Numbered from the stretch's first letter, positions 34,082 to 42,482 are shown. The stretch is 64,000 bases of DNA from Chitinophaga japonensis (GCF_007830125.1 NZ_VLLG01000007.1:124001-188000); one strand, 5' to 3'. Notes: a model not told the origin generated them from the sequence alone. Made by a program: numbers and translations.

Positions 34082-35032
34082 ATGACCACGGTACAACTGG
34101 AATACATTGTAGCGGTAGATACTTACAGGAGCTTTGTGGTAGCTGCGGAAAAGTGCTTTGTGACGCAACCCACGCTCAGCATGCAGATACAGAAGCTGGA
34201 GGATGAGCTGGGCATCAAGATATTTGACCGGAGCAAGCTGCCGGTAGTGCCTACGGAAATAGGCATTTCTGTAATCGCACAGTCGCGCGTGATACTGAAA
34301 GAAAGCTCCCGCATCCGGGAGATCATTGCCGGCCACAAAAAGGAGATACAGGGCAGCCTGAAAGTAGGTATTATACCCACGCTGGCGCCCTACCTACTGC
34401 CCCGCATACTGACGGGCTTCATGAAAAAATACCCCAAGGTAAAGCTGGAGATCTGGGAATACCCTACGGAACAGATCGTCCAGCAACTGAAGCAGGAGCT
34501 GCTGGATTGCGGGCTGCTGGCCACTCCCCTGCATAATGCCAGCCTGGAAGAACATCCCCTCTTTTATGAATCATTTGTAGTGTATACCGCGAAGAGCAAT
34601 GAGCTGTTCGCAAAAAAGTTCATCAGGCCGGAAGACCTGGACGTGCGGGAAGTATGGCTGCTGAACGAAGGGCACTGTATGCGCAACCAGGTGCTGAACA
34701 TCTGCAAGGATAAATTCACCATGGGGGAGTACAAGAACCTGGAGTATAACACCGGCAGCGTGGAAACCCTGAAAAGAATGGTAGACCTGAACGACGGCTA
34801 CACCATCCTGCCGGAGCTCTCGCTGCAGGACCTCAGCACACGGCAAATGAATATGGTACGCTATTTCAAAACACCGGAACCGGTGCGGGAGATCAGCCTG
34901 GTGACACACCGCTTCTTCATCAAACAGGCGCTGATCGGGGCTTTCAAGAAGGAGATACTGGCGCACGTGCCGGAAAAAATGAAAGTGCAGAAGCAGAAGC
35001 GCGTGGTGGATATTGTGCCGGAGACGAAATAG
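34082..35032 (+). CDS. oxyR: LysR family peroxide sensor OxyR
   Basis: An N-terminal LysR winged helix (LEYIVAVDTYRSFVVAAEKC, then TQPTLSMQIQKLEDELG) and a C-terminal sensor domain. The segment EGHCMRNQVLNICKD keeps two cysteines nine residues apart in the same context as the redox pair of E. coli OxyR (Cys199 and Cys208, GHCLRDQAMGFC), so peroxide sensing by disulphide formation is likely. 316 residues. A KVQKQKR basic tail precedes the stop. No catalase or peroxiredoxin gene adjoins it; its targets lie elsewhere. Confidence 0.93.
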   Translation: MTTVQLEYIVAVDTYRSFVVAAEKCFVTQPTLSMQIQKLEDELGIKIFDRSKLPVVPTEIGISVIAQSRVILKESSRIREIIAGHKKEIQGSLKVGIIPTLAPYLLPRILTGFMKKYPKVKLEIWEYPTEQIVQQLKQELLDCGLLATPLHNASLEEHPLFYESFVVYTAKSNELFAKKFIRPEDLDVREVWLLNEGHCMRNQVLNICKDKFTMGEYKNLEYNTGSVETLKRMVDLNDGYTILPELSLQDLSTRQMNMVRYFKTPEPVREISLVTHRFFIKQALIGAFKKEILAHVPEKMKVQKQKRVVDIVPETK

Positions 35033-35035
35033 AAG

Positions 35036-35157
35036 AAATCCCAAATTCCAAATCCCAAATTCCAAAATAGAGGCCATCCCCTAACTATCGGTAACAACTC
35101 TGTGCTTCAGGGGCCTGCCTACGTTTTGGAATTTGGGATTTGGTATTTGGAATTTTA
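35036..35157. repeat. Palindromic word-array element D between oxyR and the M48 gene
   Basis: Left arm 35036-35067 (words AAATCCC, AAATTCC) begins 3 bp after the oxyR stop. Right arm 35124-35157 (TTTTGGAATTTGGGATTTGG first) contains the stop codon of the convergent M48 gene. The core has a nested hairpin (CCCCT..AGGGG). It could serve as a two-way terminator. Confidence 0.85.
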
Positions 35158-35955
35158 CTTAATCGGAGTATAGTACTTCATAGCCTCCGGCATCAGTTGC
35201 TGCAGTTGCGCTACGCGGCGGGCATCGCTGGGGTGGGTGCTGAGCAGTTCCGGCGGTTTCTGGCCACCCATATTGGCCATGCGCTGCCAGAAGGGAATGG
35301 ACTCCTGCGGGTTATAGCCGGCCATGGCCATGAAGATAACGCCCAGGTGGTCTGCCTCCAGCTCATTCTGGCGGGAGTAGGCCATCATGCCCAGGTTGCC
35401 CCCTACGCCAAACGCCTGCAGGAACAGGTTTTGCGCCTGCGGGTTACGGTTCAGGGCTACGGCGCCGGCCACCTGTATGCCCTGGGCTACCAGCCCCTGG
35501 CTCATACGCTCGTTACCATGACGGGCAATAGCGTGCGCTATTTCATGTCCCATTACGCAGGCCAGCGCGGTCTCATTCTGCGTTACCGGCAAAAGACCCG
35601 TATATACCACTACCTTGCCGCCGGGCATGCACCAGGCGTTTATTTCCTTGCTATTCACCAGGTTAAATTCCCATTTATAGTTGGCTACCTGGTCCCCCAT
35701 TTTATGCTGGGTCATGTAGCGGGTTACGGCATTGGCAATGCGCGAACCTACCCTTTTCACCATTTCAGCATCCTTGCTTACACTGGGCGAAACAGCTTTG
35801 TTCTCTGACAGGAAGGATTGATACTCCTGCAGGGCCATGGATTGCATCTGGCTTTCAGGAATGAGATTTAACTGGCTACGGCCCGTAATAGGCACCCGTG
35901 TACAGGCAGCCATCAGGCCCAGGCCGGCGGCAATCAATAAAACAGTCTTCTTCAT
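35155..35955 (-). CDS. M48 family zinc metallopeptidase, lipoprotein
   Basis: From MKKTVLLIAAGLGLMAACTR: a lipoprotein signal with lipobox LMAAC, then VPITGRSQLNLIPESQ typical of the BepA/LoiP-like M48 group. The zinc-binding HEXXH motif is HEIAHAIARHG, with a downstream Glu in NELEADHLGVIFMA. C-terminal STHPSDARRVAQL is typical. About 266 residues. Probably an outer-membrane-anchored periplasmic protease for protein quality control. The frame extends 22 codons upstream, but that would bury the signal peptide. Confidence 0.93.
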   Translation of the reverse strand: MKKTVLLIAAGLGLMAACTRVPITGRSQLNLIPESQMQSMALQEYQSFLSENKAVSPSVSKDAEMVKRVGSRIANAVTRYMTQHKMGDQVANYKWEFNLVNSKEINAWCMPGGKVVVYTGLLPVTQNETALACVMGHEIAHAIARHGNERMSQGLVAQGIQVAGAVALNRNPQAQNLFLQAFGVGGNLGMMAYSRQNELEADHLGVIFMAMAGYNPQESIPFWQRMANMGGQKPPELLSTHPSDARRVAQLQQLMPEAMKYYTPIK

Positions 35956-36092
35956 GGGTAAAATCATTTGTTTTTCATTGTACCAACAGCTATCAAATCC
36001 GTACGCTCCGTAATATAACAATATAACAACCGCTTGTTGATTTAAGTTGGTTCAGCAGCAAAAATACTTAGCGCAATCCATATGCCAAACCT

Positions 36093-36207
36093 AAATATAA
36101 ATTCCAAATACCAAATTCCAAAATAGCGGCAGGCCACCAGTACTACTAAATGTGTACCGGCAATTTAGTGACTGTTACCCGTTTGGTATTTGGTATTTGG
36201 TATTTTA
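36093..36207. repeat. Palindromic word-array element E between the M48 gene and plsY
   Basis: Left arm 36093-36123 (AAATTCC, AAATACC words). Right arm 36182-36207 (TTTGGTATTTGGTATTTGG) contains the plsY stop. The core folds on CAGT..ACTAAAT with ATTTAGT..ACTG. Same word family as elements D and F. Confidence 0.83.
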
Positions 36208-36846
36208 ATCTTTCTGCCGTTTGTTCTTGAACAGGGGCACTTTGTTCTCATTGCCGGTCAGGAGCCGCGCAATATTTTTCTGGTGGGTCAGCACCACCAT
36301 CAGCGCTACCGCTATAGCAAAGATGCGGTAAAACACCTCCGGCTCATTGAAGATGTAAAGGATCAGGATAGGAAATGCGATGCTGGCGATAATAGAGCTC
36401 AGCGACACATACCGGGTGAGGAACAGGATCATTAAAAACACGCCTACGCAGCAAATGGCTACGATAGGCTGTATGGCCAGCACCAGCCCAAACAGGGTGG
36501 CAATGCCCTTACCGCCACGGAAACCGGCCCATATCGGGAAGATATGCCCTACTACGGCCGCCAGCCCCAGGCCGATCTGGAAATTGACCAGTTGTGTAAG
36601 ATGCTCAGTGGACTGGTAGTACGGTAATAAATAAGAAAGCCTTACTGCGATCACTCCTTTCAGCATATCCACCACCATCACAAAGGTGCCAGCCTTAGGA
36701 CCCAGCACACGGAAAGTATTGGTGGCGCCGGCATTGCCGCTGCCATACTCCCGGATATCCATGCCGAAAACTCCTTTGCTCACCCATACGGCGGTAGGTA
36801 CTGAACCTATTAAATAGGCACATATAAGAAATAACAATTCTATCAT
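36205..36846 (-). CDS. plsY: Glycerol-3-phosphate acyltransferase PlsY
   Basis: Integral membrane enzyme that transfers an acyl group from acyl-phosphate to glycerol-3-phosphate, the first step of phospholipid synthesis. Shows the PlsY motifs GSGNAGATNTFRVLGPKAG, GHIFPIWAGFRGGKGIAT and late FLTRYVSLSSI across about five membrane helices. The chosen start is MIELLFLICAYLIGS, whose sequence aligns with the usual family N-terminus; the frame extends 14 codons further. About 213 residues. Confidence 0.94.
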   Translation of the reverse strand: MIELLFLICAYLIGSVPTAVWVSKGVFGMDIREYGSGNAGATNTFRVLGPKAGTFVMVVDMLKGVIAVRLSYLLPYYQSTEHLTQLVNFQIGLGLAAVVGHIFPIWAGFRGGKGIATLFGLVLAIQPIVAICCVGVFLMILFLTRYVSLSSIIASIAFPILILYIFNEPEVFYRIFAIAVALMVVLTHQKNIARLLTGNENKVPLFKNKRQKD

Positions 36847-36969
36847 CACAATAAGTTGGACTGCTAAGATAACAAAAATCTGCGCCAAAATTAATAAAAC
36901 ATTAATTTTTTCTATAACACGAAAGAGAAAAAATTATTGCTGCTTACATGTATAAGATAACTTTTATTT

Positions 36970-37788
36970 TTATCGTGTAAGCAGGCTTAGGGCCAGCCAG
37001 TTGTCCTTCTCCACGCGGCGCTGTTTCAGCAGGCCCTGCGCTGCCGCGCTGTCCAGTATTTCGGGCTCATCCGCTACCAGGATGCCGCTCAGCAGCAATT
37101 GTCCGCCCGGCGCCAGCAACCGGCGCATATCCGGCATGGATTGCAGGAGCACATTCCGGTTAATATTGGCCAGCACCACATCATAAAGCCCGGTAATGTC
37201 CTGCAGGCTGTCTGCCTGCCAGATGCACACCTGCGGCACGTTATTCCCGGCTATGTTCTCCCGGCTGTTCTCCACCGCCCAGTCGTCAATATCAATGGCA
37301 TCTACCTGTGCGGCACCCATCCTGGCGGCCAGTATGGCCAGGATGCCGGTGCCCGTACCAAAATCAAATACTTTCCTGCCCGCGAGGTCCTGTTGCTGCA
37401 TCAACTGTATCATGGAAAAGGTAGTGGCGTGGTGGCCGGTGCCAAAGGACATTTTGGGGGTGATGACGATCTCATGCTCCGGCGCCGGTGCAAACGGGGG
37501 ATGGAAGCCCGCCCGTATCCCGCAAAAGCTACCTACCAGCACCGGCTCAAAATTGCTTTCCCACAAGGCGTTCCAGTTTACCGGCCGGATCTCTTCCTTT
37601 GTAAAGGTGGTGCCAGAAGGCGGCAGCAGGGCGACCAGGGCCGCTTCATCAAACTGCCCGGCAGGTATGTAGGCGATCAACTGGCCGGTCTTTTCTTCAA
37701 AGCCTTCATAGCCGGCATCGCTCAACTGCGCAATCAGCACATCGGTCAGCCCGGGCGCACAGGTAATCGTAACTGCAATATGTGACAT
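36970..37788 (-). CDS. prmA: Ribosomal protein L11 methyltransferase
   Basis: SAM-dependent enzyme methylating ribosomal protein L11. Signature KVFDFGTGTGILAILAARMGA around residue 140, PKMSFGTGHHATTFSMIQLM before it, and DVVLANINRNVLLQSMPDM (the NPPY-like catalytic loop in this family is N-I-N-R). 272 residues; the N-terminal domain is shorter than in E. coli but normal for Bacteroidota. The ATG lies four bases after a TATCTTTG promoter word, suggesting a leaderless mRNA. Confidence 0.94.
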   Translation of the reverse strand: MSHIAVTITCAPGLTDVLIAQLSDAGYEGFEEKTGQLIAYIPAGQFDEAALVALLPPSGTTFTKEEIRPVNWNALWESNFEPVLVGSFCGIRAGFHPPFAPAPEHEIVITPKMSFGTGHHATTFSMIQLMQQQDLAGRKVFDFGTGTGILAILAARMGAAQVDAIDIDDWAVENSRENIAGNNVPQVCIWQADSLQDITGLYDVVLANINRNVLLQSMPDMRRLLAPGGQLLLSGILVADEPEILDSAAAQGLLKQRRVEKDNWLALSLLTR

Positions 37789-37792
37789 GCTG

Positions 37793-37800
37793 CAAAGATA
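37793..37800 (-). promoter_or_regulatory. -7 promoter word directly before prmA (possible leaderless start)
   Basis: CAAAGATA on plus reads TATCTTTG on minus. Only four bases separate it from the ATG. Same arrangement as hemL. Confidence 0.5.
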
Positions 37801-37808
37801 GACTTAAT

Positions 37809-37880
37809 AACGCTGAACGCTGAATGCGTAACGCTGAACGCTACCTGCCTTAAGCGTTATGCGTTAAGCATTACGCGTAA
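37809..37880. repeat. Palindromic word-array element J between prmA and the NIPSNAP gene
   Basis: Left arm 37809-37842 is a heptamer array (AACGCTGAACGCTGAATGCG). Right arm 37852-37880 is the imperfect inverse (AAGCGTTATGCGTTAAGCAT) and ends at the base before the NIPSNAP stop codon. The loop is only 9 nt. Confidence 0.8.
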
Positions 37881-38696
37881 CTATATATCTGAATACTCCG
37901 TTGGGCGCAGGAACAGGATATCGGAGTGGGATACGTTGTGCTGGTACTCCGGCATGGCTACCAGCCGCTTCCAGGCAGGATCGGCGCCAAAAGCCTTCCA
38001 GTGCTCGTCGCGGGCGGTCTTATTCTCAAAGGTAGTCATGTACATCAGGTTGGGCATATGGCTGCCGCTCAGCACTTCCCCGTAAAACACGGCGTTAAAG
38101 CCCAGCCGCTTGAAAAGACCTACCTCATCGCCCTGGTTGAACATCTGCACCTTGTTGCGGTACAATGCCTCGGAGGAACTTTCGTAGCTGCGTAATTCGT
38201 ATATGCGTTCATTTTTGGGACCGGTCAATGCGGGTAGCTGTAGCTGCGGCTGACCGGTAAACGCCTGCAGCAGGATGGTTTCCATTCTCGTATAAGCGGG
38301 CGCGTTATAAGGGGCCTCTATGTATTCCCTGCCCGCAGCGGCGTACTGCCGGTCTGCATCCAACTGGCCGGGCAGGCGCAGGAACTTTTCCAGGCTGCGG
38401 TAAGGCACCAGCACATAGATGCGCCGGTCTGCCGCCGTATCATTGCCCACGGGTTTAAAAACGCCTACTTTGGCAATACCTGACCTGTGCAGGCCGGGAA
38501 TGAAGGCCTGTTGCAGGTAACGGTCCACCATTTCTTCCTGGCTGGCGTCTTTTACATGGTAGATCCTGATCTCATAATACTCCCGCTGCGGCGGTTTGCT
38601 GGCAGCAACCAGCGATAGCAGCAACATTCCTGCCGCCATCATCAAACATAAAGCACGGCTTCCGTTTCGCGATGTTTTTCGCATACAGTATAACAT
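37881..38696 (-). CDS. NIPSNAP family protein with signal peptide
   Basis: Two tandem NIPSNAP-like ferredoxin-fold repeats after an N-terminal signal (ALCLMMAAGMLLLSLVAAS): EYYEIRIYHVKDASQEEMVD around residue 40, and ERIYELRSYESSSEALYRNK around residue 160. C-terminal NLMYMTTFENKTARDEHWKA is also typical. Many secreted Bacteroidota homologues exist; the biochemical role is unknown. A second Met four codons in (38684) is an equally plausible start. Downstream of pnp on the same strand but separated from it by a terminator. Confidence 0.88.
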   Translation of the reverse strand: MLYCMRKTSRNGSRALCLMMAAGMLLLSLVAASKPPQREYYEIRIYHVKDASQEEMVDRYLQQAFIPGLHRSGIAKVGVFKPVGNDTAADRRIYVLVPYRSLEKFLRLPGQLDADRQYAAAGREYIEAPYNAPAYTRMETILLQAFTGQPQLQLPALTGPKNERIYELRSYESSSEALYRNKVQMFNQGDEVGLFKRLGFNAVFYGEVLSGSHMPNLMYMTTFENKTARDEHWKAFGADPAWKRLVAMPEYQHNVSHSDILFLRPTEYSDI

Positions 38697-38732
38697 GAAA
38701 TTTATAAATTAAACCGTGGCAAACGGGCAATC

Positions 38733-38862
38733 AAGATAAAAGTAAAAAGCAAAAATTAAAAATAAAAATGATAAAAGGCGCCCGGCCTGAAAAAGGGAAG
38801 GCAGCCCTTCGTTATGAAAGGCTGCCTTACTATTTTTCTTTTTTACTTTTAATTTTTTACTT
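38733..38862. repeat. Word-array element K with terminator core, downstream of pnp
   Basis: Left arm 38733-38777 is an A-rich array (AAAAAGC, AAAAATT, AAAAATA words). Right arm 38832-38862 is its T-rich inverse and overlaps the pnp stop. Arms are low in complexity, so the inverted match is less informative than in other copies. The core is a strong terminator hairpin. Confidence 0.6.
38791..38828 (-). terminator. Terminator of pnp
   Basis: AAGGCAGCC at 38798-38806 pairs with GGCTGCCTT at 38820-38828. On the minus strand the stem is followed by CCCTTTTT. Confidence 0.75.
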
Positions 38863-41143
38863 ATTCTTCGTCTGCGGCAAAAGGCGCATCCGGGCGGGGA
38901 GGCCTGGGACCACGGTCCCTGTTCTCGCCACGGTCACCACGGTCGCGGTCCCTGTCGCCACGGGGCGGACGGCCGGACCTGTCGCCACGGTCGGGCCTTT
39001 CAGGCCTTTCCGGTCTTTCCACATATCCTTCCGGTTTGGGCATCAGCACCCTGCGGCTCAGCTTGAACTTGCCGGTCTTGGGATCGGTGCCGGTGAGCTT
39101 TACTTTCACCTTTTCGCCTTCGGACAGTACGCCTTCCATGGTTTCCAGGCGCTTCCAGGAAATTTCGGAGATGTGCAGCAATCCCTGCTTGCCGGGCAGG
39201 AACTCTACGAATGCACCGTAAGGCATTACTGATTTTACGGTAGACTCGTATACCTCGCCCACTTCGGGAACGGCCACAATACCCTTGATCCAGGTCAGTG
39301 CTTTTTCCAGGCCTTCTCTCTGGGCGGAGAAGATGCTTACTTCCCCGGTTTCGCCTACTTCCTCGATGTTGATGGTAGTGCCGGTTTCACGCTGGATCTC
39401 CTGTATCACCTTCCCGCCGGGGCCTATCACAGCGCCGATGAATTCGCGGTCGATGATCATTTTCTCCATACGCGGTGCATGCGGCTTGGGTTCCGGACGG
39501 GCAGCAGGCAGGCAGGCATACATGGCCTCCAGTATGTGCAGGCGTCCGCGCAGGGCCTGCGCCAGCGCCTGGCGCATCACGTCCATGCTCAGGCCGTCTA
39601 CCTTGATGTCCATCTGTATACCGCAGATACCTTCACGGGTACCGGTTACTTTAAAGTCCATATCGCCCAGGTGGTCCTCATCGCCCAGGATGTCCGTAAG
39701 CACGGCCCATTTACCGTCTGATGCGCGGGAAATAAGCCCCATAGCCACACCGGATACGTGCTTGGGCATAGGTACGCCGGCATCCATCAGCGCCAGGGAA
39801 CCGGCGCATACGGTAGCCATAGAGGAGGAACCGTTGGATTCCAGGATATCGGACACCACCCTTACCGTATAGGCGTAATCGCTGCCCGGCATCATTTGCT
39901 TCAGGGAGCGCAGGGCCAGGTTACCGTGCCCTACTTCCCGGCGGCCGGGGCCGCGCATCATCTTTACCTCGCCGGTAGAGAAGGGCGGGAAGTTATAGTG
40001 CAGAATGAATTTTGAATACTTGGAGGTAGCTGCATTTTCGATCAGCAGCTCGTCGTCCGGGGTACCCAGGGTCACGGTGGTGAGGGACTGGGTCTCTCCG
40101 CGGGTAAACAGGGCGCAACCGTGCGGGGAGGGCAGCAGGTCTACTTCCATGTTCAGGGGGCGCACCTGGTCCAGGCTGCGGCCATCCAGGCGTACAGACT
40201 CGTCCAGGATCATATTGCGCACCACTTCTTTTTCCAGGTCATGGAAATATTTACCTACCAGCGGCTGGTCCTCTTCGGGCAGCTCGCCCAGGGATTCCGT
40301 CAGCTCATCCTCGATCTTGTGGAAAGCTTCGCTGCGGTCATGCTTGCTGGAAGCGGATTTGGCCACCTGGTAAATGCGGTCTTTGGCGAACGCGATCACC
40401 TTGGCCTTCAGCTCTTCGTTGGTGTGCGGCCTGGTATACTCGCGCTTGCCGGCTACACCTGCCAACTGGCGCAGTTCTTCCTGCGCCTTCACCTGTATCT
40501 TGATGGCTTCGTGGGCAGCTTCAATGGCCTTGATCAGGTCTTCTTCGCTGCATTCCTTGCTTTCGCCTTCCACCATCATAATGTTCTTTTCAGTAGCGCC
40601 CACGATGAAGTCCATATCGGCCTTCTCCAACTGGGAGCGGCTGGGGTTGATCACCATCTCGCCATCTACACGGGCCACCCTTACTTCGGAGATGATCTCC
40701 TGGATGGGCACGTCAGACACGGCCAGGGCAGCGGAGGCGGCCAGGCAGGCCAGGGCGTCCGGCATCACTTCCATGTCGGAAGAGATCAGGGTTACCAGCA
40801 CCTGTACCTCGCAGAGGTAATCATCGGGGAACAGGGGGCGCAGCGCGCGGTCGATCAGGCGGGAGATCAGCACTTCGTAGTCAGACAGTTTGCCTTCGCG
40901 CTTGAAGAAAGAGCCGGGAATACGGCCGGCGGAAGCAAATTTTTCCTGGTAGTCAACAGTAAGCGGGAAAAAGCTTTGTCCCGGTTTCGGTTCTTTGTTC
41001 GCTACTACGGTAGCCAGTAAAATACAATCGCCCAGACGTACGGTAACGGCGCCATCGGCCTGGCGGGCCAGTTTGCCCGTTTCAATGGTGACGGTGCGGC
41101 CGTTTCCTATATCGAAATTAACTGAGATAGGCGTTAGATTCAT
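38861..41143 (-). CDS. pnp: Polyribonucleotide nucleotidyltransferase (PNPase)
   Basis: Phosphorolytic 3'-5' exoribonuclease of the RNA degradosome. Two RNase PH domains (first begins ISVNFDIGNGRTVTIETGKL; second holds FPPFSTGEVKMMRGPGRREV), then a KH domain (IGPGGKVIQEIQRETG) and an S1 domain (VGEVYESTVKSVMPYGAFVE). The C-terminal ~50 residues are a charged tail of RPERPDR/RDRGDRGE repeats, longer and more Arg/Asp/Gly/Pro-rich than in E. coli. 760 residues. Follows rpsO, the classic arrangement, but an intrinsic terminator stands between the two. Confidence 0.97.
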   Translation of the reverse strand: MNLTPISVNFDIGNGRTVTIETGKLARQADGAVTVRLGDCILLATVVANKEPKPGQSFFPLTVDYQEKFASAGRIPGSFFKREGKLSDYEVLISRLIDRALRPLFPDDYLCEVQVLVTLISSDMEVMPDALACLAASAALAVSDVPIQEIISEVRVARVDGEMVINPSRSQLEKADMDFIVGATEKNIMMVEGESKECSEEDLIKAIEAAHEAIKIQVKAQEELRQLAGVAGKREYTRPHTNEELKAKVIAFAKDRIYQVAKSASSKHDRSEAFHKIEDELTESLGELPEEDQPLVGKYFHDLEKEVVRNMILDESVRLDGRSLDQVRPLNMEVDLLPSPHGCALFTRGETQSLTTVTLGTPDDELLIENAATSKYSKFILHYNFPPFSTGEVKMMRGPGRREVGHGNLALRSLKQMMPGSDYAYTVRVVSDILESNGSSSMATVCAGSLALMDAGVPMPKHVSGVAMGLISRASDGKWAVLTDILGDEDHLGDMDFKVTGTREGICGIQMDIKVDGLSMDVMRQALAQALRGRLHILEAMYACLPAARPEPKPHAPRMEKMIIDREFIGAVIGPGGKVIQEIQRETGTTINIEEVGETGEVSIFSAQREGLEKALTWIKGIVAVPEVGEVYESTVKSVMPYGAFVEFLPGKQGLLHISEISWKRLETMEGVLSEGEKVKVKLTGTDPKTGKFKLSRRVLMPKPEGYVERPERPERPDRGDRSGRPPRGDRDRDRGDRGENRDRGPRPPRPDAPFAADEE

Positions 41144-41172
41144 AAAAAAGAGAGGATTAAAAGGTAATACCT

Positions 41173-41210
41173 AAAAAAAACTATTCCCAACCTTTCGAAG
41201 TTGGGAATAG
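41173..41210 (-). terminator. Intrinsic terminator between rpsO and pnp
   Basis: CTATTCCCAAC (41181-41191) and GTTGGGAATAG (41200-41210) form an 11-bp stem. On minus, eight T follow. It should make pnp expression depend on read-through or on its own promoter. Confidence 0.8.
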
Positions 41211-41229
41211 CGCTATAACATAAACATCG

Positions 41230-41502
41230 TTACTTTCTGAGACCTAACTTCTCGAGCAGGGCCCTGTAACCAGAGAGATCAGTTTTGGCGAGGTAGGAAA
41301 GCAGGCGCTTTCTTTGGCCTACCATTTTCATTAAACCACGATTGGAAGAAAAGTCCTTTTTATTTTGCTTCATATGATCGGAAATGCTGGTGATACGCAA
41401 GGTCAGCAAAGCGATCTGCGCTTCTATGGAGCCTGTGTTCTTCTCACTTCCGCCAAATTCCTTGAAAATATTGGCTTTCTTTTCAACAGTTAAGTAAGAC
41501 AT
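41230..41502 (-). CDS. rpsO: 30S ribosomal protein S15
   Basis: Binds 16S rRNA early in 30S assembly. Characteristic VEKKANIFKEFGGSEKNTGS, QIALLTLRITSISDHMKQNK and KDFSSNRGLMKMVGQRKRLL. 90 residues, exactly the family length. Upstream of pnp with a terminator hairpin between. Confidence 0.98.
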   Translation of the reverse strand: MSYLTVEKKANIFKEFGGSEKNTGSIEAQIALLTLRITSISDHMKQNKKDFSSNRGLMKMVGQRKRLLSYLAKTDLSGYRALLEKLGLRK

Positions 41503-41555
41503 CTTAAATAAAATAATAAAATGATAAAGTTTTTTTCGTCGCTATTTTTCCGGTG

Positions 41556-41586
41556 CAAAGGTAAATTGAATATTTGGATTTAACAA
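41556..41586 (-). promoter_or_regulatory. Promoter of rpsO
   Basis: On the minus strand TTG (41584-41586), a 20-bp spacer, then TACCTTTG (41556-41563), about 53 bp upstream of the ATG. Confidence 0.6.
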
Positions 41587-41597
41587 TTTCCCTCCTT

Positions 41598-41681
41598 AAC
41601 AATTAATAATGAATAATTAATAGTTAATAATTGACTGAAAGACAAGTTTCTATAATTATTAATTCTTAATTATTAATTGTT
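41598..41681. repeat. Palindromic word-array element H downstream of ftsE
   Basis: Left arm 41598-41632 (AATTAATAATGAATAATTAA words). Right arm 41654-41681 (AATTATTAATTCTTAATTAT) ends 7 bp from the ftsE stop. Same TTAATTA word family as elements G and I. Confidence 0.78.
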
Positions 41682-41688
41682 GGGTTCA

Positions 41689-42390
41689 TTAATTATTGCC
41701 GGCAAAGTTAACGGCGGCATTATCTATTACCTGCCCGTTCTCCGTACGCAGCACCCGGGAGGGGAATTTCTGCAGCACGATATAGTCATGGGTGGCCATC
41801 ACGATGGCAGCCCCGTCTTCCCGGCTGATGCGGAATAGCAACTGCATGATGCCGTCGGAGGTTTCCGGGTCCAGGTTACCGGTGGGCTCATCCGCCAGGA
41901 TCAGCTTGGGCGAATTCAGCAGGGCCCGGGCAATGTCCACACGCTGCTGCTCCCCGCCGCTGAGCTCATAAGGCATTTTAAAGCCCTTGGTGCCCAGTCC
42001 TACCTTTTCCAGCACATCGGCAATCTTGTCCTCCATACGCTTGTTATCCTGCCAGCCGGTGGCCCTTAGCACGAATTTCAGGTTATTATGCACATTCCGG
42101 TCCGTGAGCAACTGGAAATCCTGGAACACTACGCCCAGGTTACGGCGCAGGTACGGCACTTTCTTCCAGTCCATTTTCTTCAGGTCAAATCCCACTACCT
42201 GGCCGGCTCCCTCGCGCAGGGGCAGGTCGCCATACAGGGTTTTCAACAGGCTGGACTTGCCTGTGCCGGTTTTCCCGATCAGGTAAACAAATTCCCCCCG
42301 GTTCACCGCAACATTTACATCCGATAAGATCAATGAATTTCCCTGGTATATACTGGCGTTGGATAGTTGTAAGATCGGTTGCTCCTCCAT
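41689..42390 (-). CDS. ftsE: Cell division ATP-binding protein FtsE
   Basis: ABC ATPase that with FtsX controls septal peptidoglycan hydrolases. Walker A GKTGTGKSSLLKTLYG, Q-loop NLGVVFQDFQLL, signature YELSGGEQQRVDIARAL, Walker B KLILADEPTGNLD, and H-loop MATHDY. 233 residues. The LPLREGAGQVVGFDL region and LTDRNVHNNLKFVLRATG fit FtsE better than LolD. No ftsX is adjacent, which is usual in Bacteroidota. Confidence 0.9.
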   Translation of the reverse strand: MEEQPILQLSNASIYQGNSLILSDVNVAVNRGEFVYLIGKTGTGKSSLLKTLYGDLPLREGAGQVVGFDLKKMDWKKVPYLRRNLGVVFQDFQLLTDRNVHNNLKFVLRATGWQDNKRMEDKIADVLEKVGLGTKGFKMPYELSGGEQQRVDIARALLNSPKLILADEPTGNLDPETSDGIMQLLFRISREDGAAIVMATHDYIVLQKFPSRVLRTENGQVIDNAAVNFAGNN

Positions 42391-42466
42391 TGTAAAGTCC
42401 TGTGTTTTTTCTGTAATGCCAACAAAAATAAATGAATAATGGGGTTAACGAACCATTTTATATAAA

Positions 42467-42482
42467 AACTAATCAAATAGTT
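42467..42482. promoter_or_regulatory. BlaI-type operator, upstream copy
   Basis: AACTAATCAAATAGTT: arms AACTA/TAGTT. It starts 20 bp from the downstream perfect copy. Confidence 0.6.

Noticed and set aside
35036..36207. CRISPR array
   Set aside because: The AAATTCC-type repeats are contiguous 7-nt words in inverted arms with no unique spacers of constant length and no cas genes.
38733..38862. Treating element K as equal evidence with the others
   Set aside because: Its A-rich and T-rich arms would pair by chance given their composition; it is kept only as a lower-confidence member with a genuine terminator core.
40121..41020. 299-codon plus-strand frame opposite pnp
   Set aside because: Antisense shadow of pnp; no recognisable protein features.
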